In this document: piece by piece, positions 59,454 to 64,000 of the stretch
How the letters are laid out: each line of letters opens with the position of its first letter
How positions within the stretch are numbered: the first letter of the stretch is position 1
NCBI RefSeq assembly: GCF_000010085.1
Contig: NC_007712.1
Span: 3,844,001-3,908,000, forward strand
Reading direction: 5' to 3'
DNA length: 64,000 nt
Source: Sodalis glossinidius str. 'morsitans'
Lineage (GTDB): Bacteria; Pseudomonadota; Gammaproteobacteria; Enterobacterales; Enterobacteriaceae
Made by a program: the position numbers and the translations under genes
Notes under the pieces: model-generated
Told to the model about the DNA's origin: nothing
The model's input: the letters and a program-made list of their open reading frames with translations, nothing else
The model's database searches: none

Positions 59454-60268
59454 GCACTCAGCTCCGCGCGCAACGTTTCCAACACCGGCAAAACTGAGGG
59501 TAAAACACCATGCCACAGCAAAAAAGACGAGGCCGCCTGGCCCACCAGCATACCGAGGCCATCGGCGCAGCGCAGCGAGCCCTGCCGACGGCACCAGGTG
59601 ATGAACGGCGTATCGCCTTGTTGGTAATACATGTCATAGCAACAGACCGATGATGTAATGAGCGATGCCGGCAGCGGCGGGATACTGCCCTGCACACCGG
59701 TGGAAGTCGCGTTAATAATCAGATCATAATCCGGCGTGCCCAGGCGCTCCAGCGGCAGCGCGCTAATATCGCCCACATGGTGATAAAACCCGACCAGCTT
59801 CTGCGCGCGCGGAAAAGTGCGGTTAGTCAGCACCACTTTGCAGCCGTAGGCCAGCAGCGGCAGGACCACGCCCCGCGCCGCGCCGCCGACACCTACTAAC
59901 AGAACTCGGCTGTCCTGGCGCAGTAGATCGAGACGCTGCAAATCGCTGACCAGACCAATGCCGTCGGTATTGTCCCCCAGCAAGGAACCGTCCGGCTGTT
60001 TCTTGATGGTATTCACCGCCCCCGCCAAAGCGCCTCGCTCGGTGAGTTGATCGCATAGCGAAAACGCACGTTCTTTAAACGGCAGGGTAATATTCGCCCC
60101 CAAGCCGCCCGCGTCGAAAAACTGCCGCAGCGTTTGCTCAAAGCCATCCAGCGGCGCCAGTACCCGACCGTAAGGATGGGTTATACCTGTCTCGGCGACA
60201 AATAGCGCATGGATGCGCGGTGAACGACTATGGTTAATCGGATTACCAAAAACGGCAAAGGTATCCAT
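59450..60268 (-). CDS. aroE: Shikimate dehydrogenase
   Basis: The 272-residue NADP-dependent enzyme (E. coli length) reduces 3-dehydroshikimate in aromatic amino acid synthesis. N-terminal MDTFAVFGNPINHSRSPRIH binds shikimate; catalytic Lys and Asp lie in NITLPFKERAF and GDNTDGIGLVSDLQ. The nucleotide fold has GVGGAARGVVLPLL and NRTF. The start follows tsaC by 20 bp. Confidence 0.97.
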   Translation of the reverse strand: MDTFAVFGNPINHSRSPRIHALFVAETGITHPYGRVLAPLDGFEQTLRQFFDAGGLGANITLPFKERAFSLCDQLTERGALAGAVNTIKKQPDGSLLGDNTDGIGLVSDLQRLDLLRQDSRVLLVGVGGAARGVVLPLLAYGCKVVLTNRTFPRAQKLVGFYHHVGDISALPLERLGTPDYDLIINATSTGVQGSIPPLPASLITSSVCCYDMYYQQGDTPFITWCRRQGSLRCADGLGMLVGQAASSFLLWHGVLPSVLPVLETLRAELSA

Positions 60269-60287
60269 GGTGACACTCCGGTTATAA

Positions 60288-60860
60288 TCAGCCCTGTCGA
60301 ATCAATTCGCCGCTCAGAGCATCGCGTATCTCAGTGGGATTGAGTCGTCCTTCCACCGCTTCGTCCAGCACCAGGAAAGCGGCGCCCAATTGCCCGCGCA
60401 CTTCGTCGGCGCTACGCGCCGGCGGTTGGCCGGTCAGATTAGCACTGGTGGACACCAGCGGCTTGCCGAACGCAAGACAAAGACGCCGTACGGGTTCAAA
60501 CGCGCTGACGCGTACCGCAAGGGATGCATGTTGCCCCGTAAGCCAGCTCGGTGTTGTCGGACAGACCGGTATCACCCACGTCACGGGACCAGGCCAGCTG
60601 GCGAAGATCCGCGATCGTGCAGCATCATCTAACGCGTCGTCGTCAATATATTCCTTTAACTGAGCGTAATGCGCGGCGACTAGAATTAGCCCTTTTTGCC
60701 ACGGGCGTTGTTTTAACGCCAACAGCGCCTGGACCGCGCTTTCGCTGTCAGGATTGCAGCCCAACCCGAACACGGCCTCCGTCGGATAAGCGATAACCTG
60801 CTGTTGACGTAGCGCAATGACCAGACTCGCCACGTCCTGGGAGGAGGATTCAATCATCAT
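60288..60860 (-). CDS. tsaC: Threonylcarbamoyl-AMP synthase TsaC
   Basis: The YrdC-domain protein of 190 residues (E. coli length) makes the precursor for t6A37 of tRNA from threonine, bicarbonate and ATP. Motifs are VIAYPTEAVFGLGCNPDSES, LKQRPWQKGLILVA, SLAVRVSAFEPV and KPLVSTSANLTGQPPARSAD. Its start overlaps the yrdD stop by about 11 bp. Confidence 0.96.
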   Translation of the reverse strand: MMIESSSQDVASLVIALRQQQVIAYPTEAVFGLGCNPDSESAVQALLALKQRPWQKGLILVAAHYAQLKEYIDDDALDDAARSRIFASWPGPVTWVIPVCPTTPSWLTGQHASLAVRVSAFEPVRRLCLAFGKPLVSTSANLTGQPPARSADEVRGQLGAAFLVLDEAVEGRLNPTEIRDALSGELIRQG

Positions 60861-61404
60861 TGTCGTTTATCGCTACCAGTCGGCCGCAACGCTTATCAGC
60901 GCAAAAGCGCTTTACGTTGCGGGCAGTATTTTTCGCCATCAACAGCGGAAAATGGCAATACTCGCATTCACCCGCCACAGGTTGATTATTCAAGGCATAT
61001 TTACAGGCTGGGTACCGATCACAGGCGTAAAAACTTTTGCCAAAGCGCGAGGTACGCTGCACCAATTTACCGGAACGGCACTCTGGACAGGTAAAAGCGG
61101 TGGTGTCGGCCACCGCCGTGGGTGCAATGTGCTCGCACTCGGGATAGTTCGAGCAGCCGATAAACATACCAAAGCGTCCTTGGCGCAATACCAGCGTGGA
61201 GTGACATGCGAGGCAAAGCTGCCCTTCAAGCACTTTTACCACATGTCCGTCGCCCTGCGGCCTCAGTGGACGAATATAGTCGCATTGTGGGTAATGAGAG
61301 CAGCCCAGAAAGGGGCCGTGCTGGCCAGAGCGAATAACAAGCTCTGCCCCGCATTCGGGGCAGGCCTTCGTTTGCTTCGCGGCAAAAAGCGCAGCTTTGG
61401 TCAT
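60850..61404 (-). CDS. yrdD: Topoisomerase-type zinc-finger protein YrdD
   Basis: 184 residues with four Cys4 zinc fingers of the topoisomerase I C-terminal type: CPECGAELVIRSGQHGPFLG, CSHYPQCDY; CLACHSTLVLRQGRFGMFIG, CSNYPECEH; CPECRSGKLVQRTSRFGKSF, CDRYPACKY; CEYCHFPLL. E. coli YrdD (180 residues) has the same design. It probably binds single-stranded DNA or RNA polymerase. It is within the smg-yrdD-tsaC-aroE operon. Confidence 0.95.
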   Translation of the reverse strand: MTKAALFAAKQTKACPECGAELVIRSGQHGPFLGCSHYPQCDYIRPLRPQGDGHVVKVLEGQLCLACHSTLVLRQGRFGMFIGCSNYPECEHIAPTAVADTTAFTCPECRSGKLVQRTSRFGKSFYACDRYPACKYALNNQPVAGECEYCHFPLLMAKNTARNVKRFCADKRCGRLVAINDNDD

Positions 61405-61427
61405 AGCGTTAAATCATCTTTGATGCA

Positions 61428-61901
61428 TCAATGCAGATGCTGTTCGTCTTCTTCAAAAACCAAATCTTCCATTTGCTGATAGGCATTTTCGCAGCCGGGA
61501 ATATTGAACAGCACCATAAGAATAACCCACTTCAGATCTTCCAGATCAAATTCCGCCGCGTCCAGCGCCATCACACGATCGATGACCATCTCGCGGGTCT
61601 CAAGGTTTAACACCTGAATCTGTTCGAGAAATAACAAGAAACCGCGACAATCGGTATCCAGGAACTGACTTTCTTCATCAGTATAGATACGCATGGCAAG
61701 CGGATCGGCATTGAGCGCAAACGCTCTGCCCGTCCCGTCCTGCAAATCTGCCAGTTTCTCCAGCCAGTTTAACGCATTATAAATATCGTCCTGATGAAAG
61801 CCCGCCTGGGTAAGGTCATCGGTCAATTTATCCTGATCCACGCGCATCTCGACTTCATTATGGATGTAGGTTTCAAACAAATACATTAGTACGTCGAACA
61901 T
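61428..61901 (-). CDS. smg: Smg protein (DUF494)
   Basis: 157 residues, the E. coli length, beginning MFDVLMYLFETYIHNEVEMR and ending in an acidic tail (LVFEEDEQHLH). All-helical DUF494 family of unknown role, always near dprA. Its start overlaps the dprA stop by 29 bp as in E. coli, yet it remains intact although dprA is destroyed. Confidence 0.95.
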   Translation of the reverse strand: MFDVLMYLFETYIHNEVEMRVDQDKLTDDLTQAGFHQDDIYNALNWLEKLADLQDGTGRAFALNADPLAMRIYTDEESQFLDTDCRGFLLFLEQIQVLNLETREMVIDRVMALDAAEFDLEDLKWVILMVLFNIPGCENAYQQMEDLVFEEDEQHLH

Positions 61902-62139
61902 GGCCTGCCCTCCTTAATCGGACATAGCCGCCGGGTACAACTGCGATCCATCCTGCTAACTCCAGTTCGAGCAGTTTCACCACCACCTCTGGCACAGGTT
62001 GGCCGGCACGTTCAGCGACGACGTCAACAGGTGTAACCTCATCCCCTACGTTAGCCAACACATCGGCAAATGGCAATTTAACTTCGCATTCTGGTGCAGA
62101 AATAATTTCCGTCTTGTTCGACACCAACCATTTCAGGTC

Positions 62140-63377
62140 GAGTTATGCTCATTTCTGGTGTATGAGTTTTCGGAGAGGGTGGCGTATGCTGCTGATTGAT
62201 TTCGTGGATGACTTCAACAACAGAGAGATGATACGCCATGAAAAAGTCTACCCTACAGGTTTCCGCAGAACCAGATATTACCGGTGATCCCTGCATGAAC
62301 TCATCCGTCATGGTGCCAGACAACTGATGGCCGCCGTCGTTGAGGCTGAGCTCGAAGCCATGCTGAACGCCGTCTTGACGATGGGCGTCATGCCGTCGTC
62401 CGTAACGGTTATTTGCCACAGCGTTCAACAGCGCGTTGCTGCCATGGCTGTATCTGCGAGGCATATCCACCGGTGATTTTCATGAAGCCCTGGGGGACGC
62501 TACTCGGTGAAAAAGCCCATGGCCTCTCCGCGAGTACCATCAGCAGACTGAAACAGCAATGGCTTGAAGTGCACAGGCAATGGTGCCTGCGTGATTTAAG
62601 CGATACGCGCTACGTTTATTTCTGGGCTGATGGCATATACAGCCATGTCAGGCAAGATGATCGCCTTTGCCTACCGGCGTCACTGAGCATGGACGTCAGG
62701 AGCTGGTTGCGGTCGAAGAGGGTTATCGAGAATCAGAAGCAAACTGGGCCGAACTTCTCCATGGCCTGCAAGCAGGTGGCCTAACCGTATCTCCCAAGCT
62801 AGCTACGGGAGACGGTGCCCTTGGTTTTTGGAATGCAATGGCAAAGATATTCCCGGACACGCAGCACCAACGCTGTTGGTGCACAAAACGGCTAATGTGC
62901 TAGCTTCACTCCCCAAAACCATGCAACCGAAAGTTAAGGCTGAGCTTCGGGAGATCTGGCTAGCAGAAAGCCGCGATGCCGCTAATGACGCTTTTGATGT
63001 TTTGTTGGCAAGGTTTTCAGCGAAGTATCCTGCAGCGATGAAGAAGCTGGAGAAAGATCGAGAAGAACTGCTGGCATTCTACGACTTCCCGTCAGAGCTC
63101 TGGGCATCAATAAGAACGACAAAGCCGATTGAATCGGCTTTTGCGACTATGAGGCTACGAAGCAGACGCGCAAAGAAGTGTGGTTCGAGAGAAACCACCC
63201 TGTCAATGGTATTTAAGCTGCTCCAGTCTGCTCAGAAAAGCTGGAACCGGCTAAGAGGATTTGACCTGCTGACCCTGGTGGTAAACAACGTCCAATTTCA
63301 GGATGGAGAACAGATTCACGAAGCATCAGAGCAGAACGTAGCCTGATCGCCATACACCAGATTTGATAATAACTCCC
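62140..63377 (+). mobile_element. IS256-family insertion sequence in dprA
   Basis: Ends share an imperfect inverted repeat, GAGTTAT followed 7 bases later by TCTGGTGTATG, at 62140-62166 and (inverted) 63349-63375. A 9-bp duplication, TTTCAGGTC, flanks it at 62131-62139 and 63378-63386. The right end has two extra G residues relative to the left. It is about 1238 bp, oriented opposite to dprA. Confidence 0.88.
62238..63346 (+). pseudogene. IS256-family (mutator type) transposase, frameshifted
   Basis: ATG at 62238 starts MKKSTLQVSAEPDITGDP; a shift follows almost at once (HELIRHGARQLMAAVVEAEL in another frame). The catalytic domain includes VYFWADGIYSHVRQDDRLCL (first Asp), LATGDGALGFWNAMAKIFPD (second Asp), and after another shift TANVLASLPKTMQPKVKAEL, RTTKPIESAFATMRLRSRRA with the likely Glu. 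At least three frameshifts make it inactive. Confidence 0.85.
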
Positions 63378-63908
63378 TTTCAGGTCACCGCATAGCTGTT
63401 CAAATATCTCCTCCGGACGGGTAATGAGCGTCGCGCCCTGGCGGATAAGCCAGTGGGTGCCGGCACTGGAAGGGCTGCCCAGCGAGCCGCTTTTTATAGC
63501 CGCCTCAACTACCAGCACTCCTAGGCTAAAACCACTGATTAAACGATTACGAAAAGGAAAATGCATCGCCAGCGGCGGTGCAAAAGGCAAAAACTCTGAT
63601 ACCAGCGCACCGTCCTGCGCGACAATATCGGCGGCCAACCGACGATGCTGGCGCGGATAGCCGTAACCGATCCCACAAGCCCAATACCGCTAAGGTCTTT
63701 CCCCCGGCGGCCAGCGGCGCGCGGCCTACAGTTCGTCCGGAGGACAATGTTGGTAGCGCTGGTGCTGCCGCGGGGTTAAAACCGTCTTTAACAACGCTTG
63801 CGTGTCCAACGGCGACGAATCCGTCGTTTTGTTTAAATATTCCTTGGCCCGGGCGCCGTTCACACCTTTTACCGCCGCCATGCGCAGCCACATTTCGCTT
63901 AATGGCAT

Positions 63909-64000
63909 TCCCCCTCCTTCCCTTGCCTGGCGACCGGCCAACGCCCGGACATTTTCTGTCCAATGCTGTCAATCAGTGCTGGAAATGTCTAGAATAAGGC
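63909..64000. other. Region upstream of dprA, probably def promoter side
   Basis: In E. coli def-fmt diverge from dprA here. The window ends before any def start codon can be recognised. Confidence 0.3.

Larger units (their letters stand above)
61873..63908 (-). pseudogene. dprA: DNA processing protein DprA/Smf, deletions and IS256-type insertion
   Basis: The N-terminus MPLSEMWLRMAAVKGVNGAR starts at 63908. A large deletion and frameshift then lead to AAGGKTLAVLG and (new frame) DIVAQDGALVSEFLPFAPPL and SGFSLGVLVVEAAIKSGSLG. The last segment lacks about 20 residues (VTARYALEQGRE-type) before SPSSAGTHWLIRQGATL. The IS at 62140-63377 interrupts codons GACCTGAAA, which form its 9-bp duplication. 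Across the IS the frame resumes as WLVSNKTEIIS and ends ANVGDEVTPVDVVAERAGQP, then GGYVRLRR. DprA loads RecA on incoming single strands; the protein is lost. Confidence 0.93.

Overview
The window reads as part of the chromosome of a recently host-restricted enterobacterium. The core genes match Escherichia coli orthologues almost residue for residue and in near E. coli order, but most accessory genes and several conserved ones carry frameshifts, nonsense codons, deletions or IS insertions. This degree of decay with intact housekeeping genes and moderate GC is what Sodalis glossinidius or a close Sodalis-type insect symbiont looks like. That assignment is inference from memory, not from a search.

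Layout. 0.2-3 kb: an unassigned ORF, then rph and yicC. 3-20 kb: an accessory block sitting where E. coli has yicC followed by dinD, yicG, ligB and gmk. It is mostly wreckage: a LysR/HyuA chimera, an IS110 remnant, MFS, Nudix, DUF2975 and RcnB-type pseudogenes, an IS903-like element, elaA, nitrilase and AraC remnants, an MFS/CocE chimera and a whole dipeptide-type ABC operon in decay. Three genes in it look intact: a lipase/phospholipase, a type III polyketide synthase and a MarR-family regulator. 21-30 kb: gmk-rpoZ-spoT-recG, then xanP and yicH pseudogenes. 29.7-38.5 kb: fabY pseudogene, dtd, yihY, yihX, a broken FucP-type (probable deoxyribose) transporter split by a second IS903-like copy, deoR and typA. 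38.6-44.4 kb: glnA-glnL-glnG with a canonical sigma54/NtrC control region, the small gene yshB, a hemN deletion pseudogene and yihI. 44.5-52.2 kb: engB, Spot 42 RNA (spf), polA, dsbA, srkA, yihD and dead mobA-mobB. 52.4-58.4 kb: a complete rrn operon on the minus strand (16S, tRNA-Ile, tRNA-Ala, 23S, 5S) with P1/P2 promoters and terminator. 58.5-64 kb: yrdA, then yrdB-aroE-tsaC-yrdD-smg-dprA, with dprA interrupted by an IS256-family element.

How the genes work together. The retained set covers stringent response (spoT, rpoZ), guanylate synthesis (gmk), recombination and repair (recG, polA), nitrogen control (glnALG), ribosome/GTPase functions (typA, engB, yihI), tRNA quality and modification (dtd, tsaC), periplasmic disulfide formation (dsbA) and shikimate synthesis (aroE). 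The losses point to reduced anaerobic and scavenging metabolism: hemN, mobA/mobB, xanP, peptide uptake and the deo transporter.

Most notable observations: an intact type III PKS in a decaying block, an intact secreted-effector-like lipase, a DsbA with a CANC rather than CPHC active site, a 110-bp intervening sequence in helix 45 of 23S rRNA, an rrn operon whose flanks combine those of E. coli rrnA and rrnD, and two independently degenerated IS903-like copies with exact 9-bp target duplications.
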